Assembly (NCBI RefSeq): GCF_910579365.1
Contig: NZ_CAJTUX010000001.1
Span: 130,605-194,604 of the forward strand
Direction: 5' to 3'
DNA: 64,000 nucleotides
Source: an uncultured Oscillibacter sp.
GTDB lineage: Bacteria > Bacillota > Clostridia > Oscillospirales > Oscillospiraceae
Shown: piece by piece, positions 36,153 through 44,916 of the stretch
Position numbering within the stretch: position 1 is the first letter of the stretch
How the letters are laid out: every line of letters starts with the position of its first letter
The notes under the pieces: model-generated
Told to the model about the DNA's origin: nothing
Database searches by the model: none
The model's input: the letters and a program-made list of their open reading frames with translations, nothing else
Position numbers and translations under genes: made by a program

Positions 36153-38045
36153 ATGGCAATGGATTACGCAAAATGCGCCCGGGAGATTTTCAGCCTCCTC
36201 GGCGGGCGGGAGAACCTGGTCAGCGCGGCCCACTGCGCCACCCGGCTGCGGCTGGTGACGGTGGACAACGGAAAGATCGACATGAAGGCCCTGGAGAATG
36301 TGGACGGTGTAAAGGGCGTTTTCAGCTCCAACGGACAGCTCCAGCTGATTCTGGGCACCGGCACCGTCAACAAGGTCTACGACGAGTTCCTGAAAGTCTC
36401 CGGTCTGACGGCCGCCACCAAGGAAGAGGTGAAGGCCGCCGCCGCCGCAAAGCAGCCCCTCTTCAAGCGGGCCATCAAATGCCTGGGGGATATCTTCGTC
36501 CCCATCATCCCCGCCATTGTGGCCTCCGGCTTCCTGATGGGCATCATGGAGGCCCTGAACTTCATGGTCAACAATGGCTTTTTGAACATCGACACCACCG
36601 GCTCCATCTATGTGTTCGCCAATCTCTTCGCCAACACTGCGTATGTGTTCCTGCCCATCCTGATCGCGTACAGCGCCGCGAAGGCCTTCGGCGGAAACCC
36701 CTATCTCGGGGCGGTCATCGGCATGCTGATGATTCACCCGGACCTGCAAAACGCCTGGACCGTGGCAACGGAGGGCGTCCTGCGGACGCAGAGCGTCTGG
36801 TTCGGTCTCTACGAGGTAAATCTGGTGGGCTACCAGGGCAGCGTCATCCCGGTGATCATCGCCGTGTGGGTCATGTGCTTCATTGAAAAGCGCCTCCATA
36901 AGGTGGTCCCCGCCATGTTCGACCTCTTTGTCACGCCCCTGGTCAGCGTTTTTGCCACCGGCTACCTGACCTACTCCATCATCGGCCCCATCTTCTCCAC
37001 AGTGGAACACGGCATCATCGGCGGCATCCAGACCCTGCTGGCCCTTCCCTTCGGCATTGGCAGCCTGATTATGGGCGGACTCTACTCCACCACCGTCGTG
37101 GCGGGTATTCACCACATGTATACGGTCATTGACGTGGGTCAGCTCTCCCAGTTCGGTTTGACCTACTGGCTTCCCCTGGCCTCCGCCGCCAACATGGCCC
37201 AGGGCGCGGCCGCCCTGGCAGTGGCCCTGAAAACGAAAAACGGCAAGCTGAAGTCCATGGCTCTGCCCGCCTCCCTCTCCTGCTTCATGGGCATTACGGA
37301 GCCCGCCATCTTCGGCGTGAACCTGCGGCATTTCAAGCCCTTCGTCTGCGGCGCCGTGGGAGGGGCCGCGGGAGCCATGTACGCCTCCCTGGTGGGCCTT
37401 GGGGCCAGCGGCACCGGCGTGACCGGCCTGTTCGGCCTGCTGCTCTGCCTCCACAGCCCGATTCATTACATCATCATGGCAGCGGTTTCCATTGCCGTGG
37501 CCTTTGCCCTGACCTGGATGTTCGGCTATAAGGACGCCGCCCCGGCCTCTACCGAACCCGCCAAGGCGGACGCGTCCCTTCCCGCCGTGGACTGCCAGCC
37601 CGGCACGGTCTATGCTCCCGTTTCCGGCACGGTCATTCCCTCCGAGGAGATTCCCGACGAGACCTTTGCCGCCGGGGTCCTGGGCCGGGGCGTGGGCATC
37701 CAGCCCGGCGAGGGCGTGATCGCCGCCCCCTTCGACGGCGAGATTTCGACGGTCGCCGACACCAAGCACGCGGTGGGCCTCTCCTCCCCCGACGGCATGG
37801 AACTTTTAATCCACGTGGGCGTGGACACGGTGGCCATGAACGGCGACGGTTTCACTGCCCTGGTGCAAGAGGGGCAGAAGGTCAAGGCGGGGGACCGGCT
37901 TCTGACCTTCGACCGGGCCAAGATCGCCGCTGCGGGACATCCCGACGTGGTGGTGGTGCTGGTGACCAACTCCGACGACTATGCGGAGCTGGCCATTCAG
38001 ACCGGAAGCTGCAAGGCGATGGACTCGGTGATTCAGGTAAAATAA
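36153..38045 (+). CDS. scrA: Sucrose-type PTS transporter, EIIBCA
   Basis: Imports and phosphorylates a glucoside, most likely sucrose to sucrose-6-phosphate. Three domains in one 630-residue chain: EIIB (about 1-90; phosphorylated Cys28 in SAAHCATRLRL), EIIC membrane domain (about 105-460, with GIHHMYTVID and GITEPAIFGVN), and EIIA (about 485-630; LLIHVGVDTVAMNG with the active His near 553). The ATG follows GGGAGGAAACGGCT. Sucrose is chosen because a sucrose-6-phosphate hydrolase gene follows 66 bases later; a trehalose or beta-glucoside role is less likely. Confidence 0.9.
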   Translation: MAMDYAKCAREIFSLLGGRENLVSAAHCATRLRLVTVDNGKIDMKALENVDGVKGVFSSNGQLQLILGTGTVNKVYDEFLKVSGLTAATKEEVKAAAAAKQPLFKRAIKCLGDIFVPIIPAIVASGFLMGIMEALNFMVNNGFLNIDTTGSIYVFANLFANTAYVFLPILIAYSAAKAFGGNPYLGAVIGMLMIHPDLQNAWTVATEGVLRTQSVWFGLYEVNLVGYQGSVIPVIIAVWVMCFIEKRLHKVVPAMFDLFVTPLVSVFATGYLTYSIIGPIFSTVEHGIIGGIQTLLALPFGIGSLIMGGLYSTTVVAGIHHMYTVIDVGQLSQFGLTYWLPLASAANMAQGAAALAVALKTKNGKLKSMALPASLSCFMGITEPAIFGVNLRHFKPFVCGAVGGAAGAMYASLVGLGASGTGVTGLFGLLLCLHSPIHYIIMAAVSIAVAFALTWMFGYKDAAPASTEPAKADASLPAVDCQPGTVYAPVSGTVIPSEEIPDETFAAGVLGRGVGIQPGEGVIAAPFDGEISTVADTKHAVGLSSPDGMELLIHVGVDTVAMNGDGFTALVQEGQKVKAGDRLLTFDRAKIAAAGHPDVVVVLVTNSDDYAELAIQTGSCKAMDSVIQVK

Positions 38046-38111
38046 ATACGCGCCCACTCCCGCGCCCGCCCTCCGGCGGACGCGGGCGGGGCTGTTCCAG
38101 GAGGAGCTTTC

Positions 38112-39545
38112 ATGAACGTTTTACGACAGGACCTTCAACGGCTGGCCGCCCTGGCGGAACAGGCCGCCCCAGCCGCAGACCAAGCCGTTCCGGCGGACCC
38201 CTGGCGGCCGGGCTTCCATCTGGCCCCGGCAGTGGGCTTTCTCAACGACCCCAACGGCCTGTGCCGTTTTCGCGGGGAGTATCATGTCTTCTACCAATAC
38301 GCGCCCTTCGACCCGGAGGGCCGCAGCGTCCGGTTCTGGGGGCACTATAAGTCCCGGGACCTTCTGAACTGGGAAACATGTCCGGTGATGCTCTGCCCGG
38401 ACGCCCCCTTCGACCTCCACGGGGTTTACTCCGGCTCGGCCCTGTGCGGGGAGGACGGACTGTACCTCTACTACACCGGGAACGTCAAGGAGGAGGAGGG
38501 CGATTACATCCTCACCGGCCGGGAGAGCAACACCGTCCTGGCCTATTCCCCGGACGGCGTGCACCTTGCCTGGAAGCGTCTGCTGATGCGGAATGAGGAC
38601 TATCCGCCGGAGCTGACGCTCCACGTGCGGGACCCGAAGGTCTGGGAAGAGGACGGACGGTATTACATGGTCCAGGGGGCCCGCACCCGGGAGGACGCCG
38701 GAGAGGCGCTGTTATTCGAATCCACAGACAAGCTCCGCTGGACCCACATCCACACGCTTCGCACCGAGGAGCCCTTCGGCTATATGTGGGAGTGCCCGGA
38801 CATCTTTGAGATCGACGGACAGCAGCTGCTTCTGACCTGTCCCCAGGGCGTGCGGCGGCGGGGACCCGGGTTTGAAAATCCCTACGCCTGCGGCTACTTC
38901 CCCGTCTCCGGCGATGTGCGGAGCCGCTGCGCCCTGGGTGAGTTCGTTCCCCTGGACTACGGATTTGACTTCTACGCGCCCCAGACCTTCACCGACGGCC
39001 AGCGCCGTCTGCTGGTGGGCTGGATGGGAATGCCGGACGCGGATTATAAAAATCCCACCGCTGCCCAAGGCTGGCAGCATTGCCTGACGGTCCCTCGGGA
39101 GCTGCGCTGGGAAGACGGCCGGCTGCGGATGCGGCCTGCGAGGGAGCTGGAAGCACTGCGCGGGAGGATACGGGAAACGGCGTTCTCGGGCCGCTGCGAG
39201 ATGGAGGTCTCCCCCATGTCCGACCTGCTGGTTTCCTGCGAGGGGGACCTGTCTCTGAACCTCTCCGGAGCGGAGCTGCGCACGGAAGAGGGAACGCTGG
39301 CTCTGACCATTCGGGAGGGCGGCTGCGGACGGACCCGCCGGACGGCGCCGGTGGACACATTGCGGAATCTGCGCATTTTGGCAGATGCCAGCACCTTGGA
39401 GATTTTTGTGAACGACGGCGAGACGGTTCTGACTGCCAAATGGTATCCGGAGGACCGCCGCCGGACGCTCGCTTTGGAGGGAAGGGGACGTGTCACGGCC
39501 TACGATCTGCAGCCCATGAACCTGGTCCGAAGCCCCGCGCCCTGA
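38112..39545 (+). CDS. scrB: Sucrose-6-phosphate hydrolase (GH32)
   Basis: Splits sucrose-6-phosphate into glucose-6-phosphate and fructose. 477 residues; GH32 motifs are FLNDPNG (nucleophile Asp46), the RDP motif in HVRDPKVWEEDG, and WECPDIF with the acid/base glutamate; a beta-sandwich C-terminal domain follows (LRILADASTLEIFVNDGE). No signal peptide, so it is cytoplasmic, as expected for a PTS product. CAGGAGGAGC precedes the ATG. Confidence 0.94.
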   Translation: MNVLRQDLQRLAALAEQAAPAADQAVPADPWRPGFHLAPAVGFLNDPNGLCRFRGEYHVFYQYAPFDPEGRSVRFWGHYKSRDLLNWETCPVMLCPDAPFDLHGVYSGSALCGEDGLYLYYTGNVKEEEGDYILTGRESNTVLAYSPDGVHLAWKRLLMRNEDYPPELTLHVRDPKVWEEDGRYYMVQGARTREDAGEALLFESTDKLRWTHIHTLRTEEPFGYMWECPDIFEIDGQQLLLTCPQGVRRRGPGFENPYACGYFPVSGDVRSRCALGEFVPLDYGFDFYAPQTFTDGQRRLLVGWMGMPDADYKNPTAAQGWQHCLTVPRELRWEDGRLRMRPARELEALRGRIRETAFSGRCEMEVSPMSDLLVSCEGDLSLNLSGAELRTEEGTLALTIREGGCGRTRRTAPVDTLRNLRILADASTLEIFVNDGETVLTAKWYPEDRRRTLALEGRGRVTAYDLQPMNLVRSPAP

Positions 39546-39565
39546 GCTCTGGGCGGTCAAGAAAA

Positions 39566-39590
39566 AATCCTCCGCCTGAGCCGGAGGATT
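39566..39590. terminator. Hairpin after the sucrose operon
   Basis: AATCCTCCG / CGGAGGATT stem 20 bases after the scrB stop. T tail lacking on the plus strand. A second, larger imperfect hairpin with seven T follows at about 39623-39692 and may be the real terminator. Confidence 0.6.
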
Positions 39591-39710
39591 ATGCGAGCTC
39601 CAAAACACCCGCCGCGAACAAAACCCCGGAAAGGGGCCCGAAGGATTTGACGGCCGCATGTCCCTCCGGGCGCCCCTTTCGGGTTTTTTTGTGATCCGCA
39701 GCTTTTTCCG

Positions 39711-39940
39711 CTGGACTTGCGGACCCAGGAAAAGTATGACGGAGAGCACATCCCCGGCGCGGTGTGCTTTCCCAACGAGGGCATCCTGCCGGAGCTTCCG
39801 CTCCCCTTTGAGAAGGAGGCGGAAATTATGGTGTACTGCCGCTCCGGCCGCCGTAGCGCCTAGGCGGCGGAGAAGCTGGCTGGGATGGGCTATGCAACGT
39901 GACCGATTCCGGCGGCACTCAGGACCGGCCCCACGAGACC
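39711..39940 (+). pseudogene. Broken rhodanese-domain gene
   Basis: Translates as LDLRTQEKYDGEHIPGAVCF, then NEGILPELPLPFEKEAEI and VYCRSGRRSA, closely matching residues 61-110 of the intact rhodanese at 32733-33149. TAG at 39861-39863 replaces the conserved GAG (Glu) codon. After GMGYA a one-base deletion shifts the frame; the shifted frame still reads NVTDSGGTQDRPHET. The N-terminal membrane helix and start are missing. Decayed duplicate, no product expected. Confidence 0.88.
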
Positions 39941-39958
39941 ACCACGGATTCAGCGGAG

Positions 39959-39990
39959 AAAGCCACGCCTTTCGGGCGTGGCTTTCCTTT
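39959..39990. terminator. Bidirectional terminator before the anti-sigma gene end
   Basis: 11-bp perfect stem AAAGCCACGCC / GGCGTGGCTTT, loop of five, followed by CCTTTT on the plus strand. On the minus strand it directly follows the stop at 39990. Confidence 0.8.
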
Positions 39991-40952
39991 TAATCCTCCG
40001 GCGCGGCGTAAATGCCGTAGATGAAGGAATTCTTCTCCTGCTCCTCCGGGCTTGCCAGCTCCGGCAGGACGGTGATGGAGTTATCTTCTGCAAACTCCAT
40101 CTTCAACGCGCCGCTGTGGAGGTGGTAGCTTTGGCTTTTCTCCGTCCCGTCGGAGGAAACCACCGTCACCGTCAGCAGCGCGCCGTCGAAGTAGTCCGCA
40201 TCCATCTGGGCCTCAGTAGAGATGCCCAGGCCGGTGTTGACGGCCATGTCCTCCGGCGGCACCCAGAAGCCATAGCGGGCCTCGGGGTCATAGTCCTCCT
40301 GGACGCTCTGACCCAGGGCGGTCATTTCCGGCATGTACCAGGTCCCGTCGTCCCGCTGGCTGATGGCGGCGGGGGCCAGGCTGCCATCAGCCATGGCCTG
40401 GCGGTACTCCGCCATCTGCTCCTCCGTCAGGTTGTCCCGGAGCTGGTAACGGTACAATCCGCCCCGGTCAATGGACATCCTCACCTGGGCGATGTTCTCC
40501 CCGGTGATCTGGAAAAGACACCCGGTGAAGTCGCCGAATTCCAGCGTCGTGCAGCCCTCCCCAATAGCAAAGGCCAGGCTGCCGTCCTCCGCCGGGCCGT
40601 AGGCGTTCTCGGTCATGGCGGCGTAAGCCGTCAGGCCGAAGGTGGGCACCAGCACCTGGGCCGGAGGGCTCTGCTCCGCGCCCGGGGCGGCGCTTCCGGC
40701 GGGACCGGAGACCCCGGGGCCCGCCGTGGGCGCGGGCCGGAGGGAGAAGCCTCCCAGCACCAGCGCCAGGGCACAGGCGGCGCAGGCCGCCGTCCGCAGG
40801 AAGGGCCTTCCCCAGTTTCGCCGTCTCCGGCGGGAAACCTCCGCCTGCTCCGCTTCCGCCGCCCGGCGGCGGGCCTCAAAGAGCACCCGGTCATTCAGCC
40901 CGGCGGGCGTATGGATGGCCTCCGTCAGTTTCTGATAGCGGTTTTTCATCAT
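39990..40952 (-). CDS. Putative anti-sigma factor, single-pass membrane protein
   Basis: About 320 residues. A cytoplasmic N-terminus (MKNRYQKLTEAIHTPAGLND, then a basic Arg-rich stretch) is followed by one membrane helix (about residues 52-70, LRTAACAACALALVLGGFSL), a Pro/Gly/Ala linker and an extracellular domain of some 230 residues with no family I recognise. The start overlaps the ECF sigma gene end by 62 bases and has GGGAGGG. Position and topology suggest that it holds the sigma factor until an outside signal. No classical zinc anti-sigma motif (HxxxCxxC) is present, so the role is inferred. Confidence 0.75.
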   Translation of the reverse strand: MMKNRYQKLTEAIHTPAGLNDRVLFEARRRAAEAEQAEVSRRRRRNWGRPFLRTAACAACALALVLGGFSLRPAPTAGPGVSGPAGSAAPGAEQSPPAQVLVPTFGLTAYAAMTENAYGPAEDGSLAFAIGEGCTTLEFGDFTGCLFQITGENIAQVRMSIDRGGLYRYQLRDNLTEEQMAEYRQAMADGSLAPAAISQRDDGTWYMPEMTALGQSVQEDYDPEARYGFWVPPEDMAVNTGLGISTEAQMDADYFDGALLTVTVVSSDGTEKSQSYHLHSGALKMEFAEDNSITVLPELASPEEQEKNSFIYGIYAAPED

Positions 40953-41421
40953 CAAACCCTCCCAATAAATCTCTCAGTTCCGCCCTGGCCCGGCGGAGGC
41001 GGCTCCGCACTGTCGCCGCCGGAACGCCCAGCAAGGCCCCAATCTCGCCGCTTTCATAGCCCTCGCCGTAGAAAAGGTGGACTGCCGTCCGAAGCTTTTC
41101 CGGCAAACGCCCCACCGCGTCCCACAGCTCCGCCGCCCCTTCGTCTGCGGGCCGGGCCATATCCGGCACCTCCTCCAGGGACAGCGTCCCCCGCCTCTGG
41201 CGGAGCCGCCCCAGGTCGGCGCAGCGGTTCAGTGCCGTGCGAATCAGCCAGGCTTTCATGTGCTCCCCGTCCCAGCGCCCCGCCTGCTGCTCCAGCAGGC
41301 GGAGGAACACGTCCTGGTAGACGTCCTCCGCGTCGGCGGCGTTTTGCAGCCGGCATAGGGCCAGGCGGTACACGGTGTCGCCGTAGGTTTTCATGGCATT
41401 GCTCAATTCCTGCTCTGTCAA
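40891..41421 (-). CDS. ECF-type RNA polymerase sigma factor
   Basis: 176 residues. Region 2 (about 12-75) has DTVYRLALCRLQNAADAEDVYQDVFLRLL and AWLIRTALNRC; region 4 (about 105-160) has LPEKLRTAVHLFYGEGYESGEIGALLGVPAATVRSRLRRAR. Start codon is TTG at 41421, chosen because AAGGAGG lies nine bases before it; the first internal ATG would cut into region 2. Cotranscribed with the membrane protein after it, forming a sigma/anti-sigma pair that probably regulates a surface response. Confidence 0.9.
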   Translation of the reverse strand: MTEQELSNAMKTYGDTVYRLALCRLQNAADAEDVYQDVFLRLLEQQAGRWDGEHMKAWLIRTALNRCADLGRLRQRRGTLSLEEVPDMARPADEGAAELWDAVGRLPEKLRTAVHLFYGEGYESGEIGALLGVPAATVRSRLRRARAELRDLLGGFDDEKPLSETDGGHPYARRAE

Positions 41422-41518
41422 GGCAATGCCTCCTTTCCTTCGTCTGAAAAGCGCCTTTCACTACTAACACGTCTGGGGATGGCCTTCTGTTCACTCTACC
41501 GGGAAATTTTTATTAAAA

Positions 41519-41543
41519 CGGGCGGACGCCCTGCGTCCGCCCG
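41519..41543 (-). terminator. Terminator of ychF
   Basis: 11-bp stem CGGGCGGACGC / GCGTCCGCCCG with a 3-base loop, then TTTTAATAAAAA on the minus strand. Confidence 0.92.
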
Positions 41544-41569
41544 TTCCCTCTATTGTCCTTCTCCCCGCC

Positions 41570-42661
41570 TCACACGTTAAAGCGGAAGTAAATCATGTCG
41601 CCGTCCTGGACCACGTATTCCTTGCCCTCGCTGCGGAGAAGGCCCTTCTCCCTGGCCGCGGCGACGCTGCCGCAGGCGGCCATGTCGCTGTAGGCAATCA
41701 CCTCCGCCCGGATAAATCCCCGCTCAATGTCGGAGTGAATCTTTCCGGCGGCCTGCGGGGCCTTGGTGCCCTTTTTGATCGTCCACGCCCGGCACTCATC
41801 CTTCCCGTAGGTCAAAAACGAGATCAGCCCCAGCAGAGAGTAGGAGCACTTGATCAGCCGGTCCAATCCCGACTCCTCCACTCCAATCTCCGCCAAAAAC
41901 ATCTGCTTCTCCTCGCCCTCCAGCTCGGCCACATCCTGCTCCAGCTTGGCGCAGATGGGCAGAACCTGACTGCCCTCAGCCCCGGCGATCTCCCGAACCT
42001 GCTGGTAGTAGGCGTTGTGCTCCAGGCCGGCAAATCCGTCCTCATCCGTGTTGGCAGCATAGATGACGGGCTTCAGCGTCAGCAGCTCGCTGGTCCGCAG
42101 AAGCGCCGCGTCCTCCTCTCCGCACGAAAAGGTCCTGGCCAGCTTTCCCTCATCCAGATGCTTTTGAAGCGCGGTGAACAGCTCCACCTCATGGGCGAAC
42201 TTCTTGTCTCCCTTCATGGCCTTCGCCGCCTTCTCCACCCGGCGCTGCACCATTTCCAGGTCCGCCATCACCAGCTCCATGTTGATGATGTCAATGTCCC
42301 GTTTCGGGTCGGTCGAGCCCTCCACATGGACGACATTCTCATCGTCAAAGCAGCGGACCACATGCACCACCGCGTCGGTCTCCCGGATGTTGGCCAGGAA
42401 TTTGTTTCCCAGCCCCTCGCCCCGGCAGGCTCCCTTCACCAGGCCCGCGATATCTACGAATTCAATCACCGCAGGGGTCTTCTTGTCCGGTTCGTACATC
42501 TCCGCCAGCTTGTCCAGCCGCTCGTCGGGAACCGCCACCATGCCCACGTTAGGGTCGATGGTGCAGAAAGGGTAATTGGCGCTTTCCGCGCCGGCGTTTG
42601 TAATGGCGTTGAACAGAGTGGACTTTCCAACGTTCGGAAGTCCTACGATTCCTAATTTCAT
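41570..42661 (-). CDS. ychF: Redox-regulated ATPase YchF (OLA1 family)
   Basis: Ribosome-associated P-loop NTPase that prefers ATP. 363 residues: G1 GLPNVGKST (about 6-14), the DIAGLVKGACRGEGLGNKFL switch, a NTDED segment in place of the classical NKxD, a coiled-coil insert, and the C-terminal TGS domain ending YVVQDGDMIYFRFNV. ATG at 42661 with AGGAGATG. The inserted mobile element begins about 40 bases upstream of it, so its original promoter may have been displaced. Confidence 0.97.
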   Translation of the reverse strand: MKLGIVGLPNVGKSTLFNAITNAGAESANYPFCTIDPNVGMVAVPDERLDKLAEMYEPDKKTPAVIEFVDIAGLVKGACRGEGLGNKFLANIRETDAVVHVVRCFDDENVVHVEGSTDPKRDIDIINMELVMADLEMVQRRVEKAAKAMKGDKKFAHEVELFTALQKHLDEGKLARTFSCGEEDAALLRTSELLTLKPVIYAANTDEDGFAGLEHNAYYQQVREIAGAEGSQVLPICAKLEQDVAELEGEEKQMFLAEIGVEESGLDRLIKCSYSLLGLISFLTYGKDECRAWTIKKGTKAPQAAGKIHSDIERGFIRAEVIAYSDMAACGSVAAAREKGLLRSEGKEYVVQDGDMIYFRFNV

Positions 42662-42701
42662 ATTGCTTTACATCTCCTTAGAAAGTCCTGATTTATCAAG
42701 G

Positions 42702-42722
42702 CTTAATAGTGACAAGTAACTA
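42702..42722. repeat. Left imperfect terminal inverted repeat of the element
   Basis: Contains AATAGTGACAAGTAACTA. Matches the reverse complement of 54784-54804 at 18 of 21 positions. Confidence 0.65.
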
Positions 42723-42737
42723 TTTGCCGCAGAGGGC

Positions 42738-42758
42738 GGCGTGACCGAGTGTCACGCC
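42738..42758 (-). terminator. Hairpin at the end of the recombinase gene
   Basis: GGCGTGAC / GTCACGCC, loop of five, spanning the recombinase stop codon; GC-rich and without a T tail on the minus strand. Confidence 0.5.
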
Positions 42759-44392
42759 GTCTTTCTGCGTCCATAGGTAGTTTGCGTAATTACAGGTTCG
42801 CTGATTTCCGGTACTTCCACTTCCTCTAAAAAGTTGAAAACGATTTTGACCTCCTGCGTCCGTTTGCCACTGGACTTGTCCGGGGCGTAGACGATGATCT
42901 GCTTGATGAACTCATTCACAATGGTCGGCGTTAGCTCCGGGATGTCCACATACTTTTCCAGCAGGGCGAGGAACTGGTCAACATTGTCCTCCATTTCCTC
43001 ACGGGTCGCTACCCAGTCCTCAAGACCAATGACCTCATTGTTGAGCGCAGCCTGCTCCGCCTCGTAGCCCTCCAGCATCTTCTGGTAACGCTCCTGGCTC
43101 AGATTGCCGAGTACCATGTCCTCATAGATACGGGTGATGAGCTTGTCGATGTCCGCCAGACGCTTCTTTGCCTTTTCCAGCCGCCGCTTGTCCTCCCGGA
43201 TGGACTTCTCCTGTTCGTCTCTCCGGCACATCAGCCAGTCCTCTTGAAAGCCCTCCACATCGGCCCGGATATAGTCCGTCACGGCCCGGATGCGTTCCAG
43301 CACCACATCCCGCAGAACATCCTCCCGGATATAGTGCGCCGAACAGGTTCCCCGTCCGCTCTTGTACTTGGCACAGACGTAGTGATCCTGCTTGCCGTCG
43401 AAGTTCTTACAAGTGGCAAAGTGGAGTTTGCTCCCGCAATCAGCGCAGACCACCAGACCTGAGAACAGTCCTTGCCGCTCCGCTTTGGTCATGCGGCGCT
43501 TGTGCTGGCGAAGCTCCTGCACCCTGTCCCACTGCTCTTTCGGCACGATGGCCTCCTGAGTGTCAGGCAGGATAAACATATCCGCACTGGCGTTGGGGAT
43601 GCGCTTCTTGAGCTTATAGGACTTGGAGTAGGTCTTGAAATTGCAGACACAGCCGGTGTACTCCATCCGTTCCAAAATGCCGACAACAGACTGTTCCACC
43701 CAGTGGCAGGGACGCTCCGGCATGGGCTTGCCCTTGCGCTGGGCGTAGAGGGCCTTGGTAGTCAGCACACCGTCCGCTTCCAGGATTCGGGCAATCCGGG
43801 ACGGGCCTGCTCCGGCAATCGCCAAGTCAAAGATACGCTTGACAACCGGGGCGGCATCTTCGTCCAGAATCCAGTGGTCTTTATCCTGCGGGTCAGGCTG
43901 GTAGCCATAGGGCGGCTTGCCCAGGTGCTTGCCACTGGTCCCACGGGTTTTCATCACAGAACGAACCTTTTTACTGGTGTCTTTGGCATAAAAATCGTTA
44001 AAAAGATTACGAAACGGGGTGAAATCGTCAGTTCCCCTGGCACTGTCCACGCCATCATTGACGGCAATGAACCGCACATCATAGCTGGGAAAAACGATTT
44101 CCGTATACCGGCCCACCTGCAAGTAGTCGCGCCCGAATCTGCTCATGTCTTTGACGATCCAAGTGCCGACCAAGCCCTGCTCCACAAGGGAAAGCCCCTC
44201 CTGTACGCCGGGGCGGTTGAAGTTCGTTCCGGTATACCCGTCATCCACCAGAATGCGGGTGTTCGTGAAGCCCTGGTCAGCGGCGTATCTGGTCAGAATA
44301 GCCCTTTGATTGGCAATCGAATTGCTCTCCCCATCAAGGGTGTCCTCGTTACTGAGGCGGCAGTACAAAATCGTGATTTTCTGCTGATCCAC
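42752..44392 (-). CDS. Serine site-specific recombinase (large resolvase type)
   Basis: Catalyses excision and integration of the element. About 546 residues: an N-terminal resolvase domain with the catalytic serine in ILYCRLSNED and conserved arginines (KDMSRFGRDYLQVGRYTE), a Recombinase domain (LGKPPYGYQPDPQDKDHW), a zinc ribbon (VCADCGSKLHFATC with C-x20-C later), and a C-terminal coiled coil (KRRLEKAKKRLADIDKL). I start at GTG 44392 because AAAGGAG lies eight bases before it; ATG 44479, overlapping the upstream gene as TGATG, would add 29 residues. Last gene of the left arm. Confidence 0.93.
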   Translation of the reverse strand: MDQQKITILYCRLSNEDTLDGESNSIANQRAILTRYAADQGFTNTRILVDDGYTGTNFNRPGVQEGLSLVEQGLVGTWIVKDMSRFGRDYLQVGRYTEIVFPSYDVRFIAVNDGVDSARGTDDFTPFRNLFNDFYAKDTSKKVRSVMKTRGTSGKHLGKPPYGYQPDPQDKDHWILDEDAAPVVKRIFDLAIAGAGPSRIARILEADGVLTTKALYAQRKGKPMPERPCHWVEQSVVGILERMEYTGCVCNFKTYSKSYKLKKRIPNASADMFILPDTQEAIVPKEQWDRVQELRQHKRRMTKAERQGLFSGLVVCADCGSKLHFATCKNFDGKQDHYVCAKYKSGRGTCSAHYIREDVLRDVVLERIRAVTDYIRADVEGFQEDWLMCRRDEQEKSIREDKRRLEKAKKRLADIDKLITRIYEDMVLGNLSQERYQKMLEGYEAEQAALNNEVIGLEDWVATREEMEDNVDQFLALLEKYVDIPELTPTIVNEFIKQIIVYAPDKSSGKRTQEVKIVFNFLEEVEVPEISEPVITQTTYGRRKTA

Positions 44393-44478
44393 GTTGTCTT
44401 CTCCTTTCTTCTGTGGGTCAGCTGACAGTACCGTAGTGCATGGTTCTATGATAGCATGATCTTCCCGTTTTGTCGACA

Positions 44479-44745
44479 TCAAACCGCCCCCTTATCCGAA
44501 AAAATCATACGGCGTATCAAACTGGGAAGCGGCTCGTCCCCGGCGCACTCCGTTTCGATGTTATACCAGGTGTTGCCGATTTTGCGGGTCACAGTGCAGG
44601 AAAACGGGTTCTCCTGTTCTCGCTTTCTGCGCCATTCCTCAACGAAGTCGGCAGGCGGCTCGAAGATGGGGTCAAAGCAGCTCTCAATGTCGATGGGCAG
44701 GTTCAGAAGTTCTTCAAAGGTCAGCAGTTCAAAATTTTTCGTCAT
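44479..44745 (-). CDS. Small transposon-encoded protein, TnpW-like
   Basis: 88 residues. An acidic N-terminal part (LTFEELLNLPIDIESCFDPIF) is followed by a short domain CTVTRKIGNTWYNIETECAG and IRRMIF, which recalls the small TnpW proteins of Clostridial transposons (RkIGnttY ... l..kIlRlI). Role unknown; possibly a recombination-directionality or accessory factor for the recombinase. GGAGGTACT precedes the ATG, and the end overlaps the recombinase frame. The relationship is by eye and modest. Confidence 0.55.
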   Translation of the reverse strand: MTKNFELLTFEELLNLPIDIESCFDPIFEPPADFVEEWRRKREQENPFSCTVTRKIGNTWYNIETECAGDEPLPSLIRRMIFSDKGAV

Positions 44746-44838
44746 AGTACCTCCATAATTCGTAGTTTGTTGGGTCAGTTAGCTTTTTGGGGCAGTCGAA
44801 CGAGACTGCCTATAAAGAATAAGAACGAACTCAAAACT

Positions 44839-44900
44839 ATCCGTACATGCGTACATCGGTACAAAGGCTGTGCCGTGTACTCGTGTACGCATGTACGGAT
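44839..44900. repeat. Large palindrome with six phased GTAC half-sites
   Basis: 17-bp perfect arms (ATCCGTACATGCGTACA and its complement) at 44839-44855 and 44884-44900. GTAC starts at 44843, 44851 and 44859, and at 44877, 44885 and 44893: three per arm at 8-base steps, exactly symmetric about 44869.5. It lies 17 bases after the primase stop. Could be a replication origin, an operator for a multimeric protein, or a terminator. Confidence 0.85.
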
Positions 44901-44916
44901 GATTTTATTTCTCTGT

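Noticed and set aside
36111..37769. A 552-codon minus-strand frame over the sucrose PTS gene
   Set aside because: Antisense of a gene with clear EIIBCA domains; Gly/His/Asp-rich nonsense.
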